Source of the DNA: Chlamydiota bacterium
GTDB taxonomy: Bacteria > Chlamydiota > Chlamydiia > Chlamydiales > VGMA01
Assembly (NCBI GenBank): GCA_016866575.1
Contig: VGMA01000081.1
Location: 1-7,156 of the forward strand
DNA: 7,156 nt
Direction of reading: 5' to 3'
Position 1 is the first letter of the stretch. Each line of letters starts with the position of its first letter. Shown here piece after piece: positions 6,747 through 7,156 of the stretch. A model generated the notes under the pieces. The model ran no database searches and was not told the DNA's origin. It saw nothing but the letters and a program-made list of their open reading frames with translations. The translations under genes and the position numbers were made by a program.

Positions 6747-7156
6747 CTAAGACTTTATTGCTACTAGTGTATCGATACGCATTGCGAGTTTTTCTGAAAG
6801 ATGAGAAATCTTATTGATGTGTTCAATATGGTAGTTCCAAAGATAAAATTCAGCTGTGGAAAGATCATCAGCTATATTGAACAGTTCTTTCAAAAATGCC
6901 CCTTTAATCACATCCGCTTCATGTTCTTTAAAAGCGATTTGGCTTGTCAAGGTGCGAACTTTTTCTGCTTCTACACCGCCAAAGGAGGCTTCTTCTAGCG
7001 CATCTAACTTGTTGATAATTTTTACAACATCCCAAAATGCATCAATATTTTTATTCACACTATCTCTTAAGAGTTTTTCAAGCGTTGCCGGAGCTTTCAA
7101 TCTTCGCATCACAAGAAATTGTGCTACATCTTCTGCTTGATCAGCGATGCTGTCTT
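6747..7156 (-). CDS. DUF47 (TIGR00153) PhoU-like partner of the phosphate permease, N-terminus outside the window
   Basis: The frame stays open to the window edge, so this is the C-terminal 135 or so residues of a protein usually about 215-225 long. A GTG at 7112 and the following ATG are internal and not the start, because the sequence upstream already reads DSIADQAEDVAQFLV, a conserved helix of this family. Further on come ASFGGVEAEKVR and KEHEADVIKG, the second acidic E..AD metal-binding-type motif of PhoU-like helical bundles, and the conserved end HINKISHLSEKLAMRID. DUF47 proteins are commonly encoded next to PiT permeases and are thought to regulate them; this is family knowledge, not shown here. 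The stop TAG abuts the permease ATG, so the two form an operon with this gene first. It resembles chlamydial CT691-type proteins. Confidence 0.93.
   Translation of the reverse strand, partial: DSIADQAEDVAQFLVMRRLKAPATLEKLLRDSVNKNIDAFWDVVKIINKLDALEEASFGGVEAEKVRTLTSQIAFKEHEADVIKGAFLKELFNIADDLSTAEFYLWNYHIEHINKISHLSEKLAMRIDTLVAIKS

Noticed and set aside
6286..6750. 154-codon plus-strand ORF opposite the phosphate permease
   Set aside because: It is antisense to a strongly supported membrane protein gene, and its Thr/Pro/Ala-rich composition is what the complement of hydrophobic codons gives; no ribosome site is seen.
6747..7112. Complete 121-residue protein starting at the GTG at 7112
   Set aside because: The same frame continues to the window edge and encodes a conserved DUF47 helix (DSIADQAEDVA), so the gene is longer and is cut by the window.

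Overview
The window looks like chromosomal DNA of a member of the Chlamydiota, probably a non-Chlamydiaceae ('environmental') lineage. The main reason is the pair at the right end. The DUF47 (PhoU-like) protein carries motifs I recall from chlamydial CT691-type proteins (SFGGVEAEKVR, KEHEAD) and is joined directly to a PiT phosphate permease, as in the CT691-CT692 pair. The glycogen phosphorylase and the AT-rich, small-gene context also fit. This assignment rests on remembered family sequences, not on a search.

Layout, left to right. (1) Positions 1-294, + strand: the 3' part of an unrecognised charged helical protein. (2) 307-879, - strand: an unrecognised 190-residue soluble protein with a strong ribosome binding site and a palindrome over its likely -10 region. 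(3) 880-1078: a divergent control region. (4) 1079-1828, + strand: a lipoprotein of the solute-binding family 3 fold (amino-acid-binding type), with no transporter subunits beside it and apparently lacking the two usual ligand-anchoring residues. (5) 1818-4361, - strand: glycogen phosphorylase GlgP, whose stop overlaps the end of the lipoprotein gene by 11 bp. (6) 4414-5193, - strand: an unrecognised protein with a long polar N-terminal part and one transmembrane helix near its C-terminus, a candidate secreted or tail-anchored membrane protein. (7) 5304-6746, - strand: PiT-family phosphate permease. (8) 6747 to the window end, - strand: the DUF47/PhoU-like partner, cut by the window edge; its stop codon directly abuts the permease ATG.

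Functionally, the four right-hand genes read in the same direction (DUF47, PiT, tail-anchored protein, GlgP). Phosphate import and phosphate-consuming breakdown of glycogen therefore sit side by side. Candidate promoters before the third and fourth genes suggest this is a cluster rather than one simple operon. No RNA gene, insertion sequence, CRISPR array or convincing intrinsic terminator is visible. I do not see a clear previously undescribed multi-gene system. The best leads are the altered binding site of the lipoprotein, the tail-anchored unknown protein, and the compact or leaderless-looking glgP promoter.
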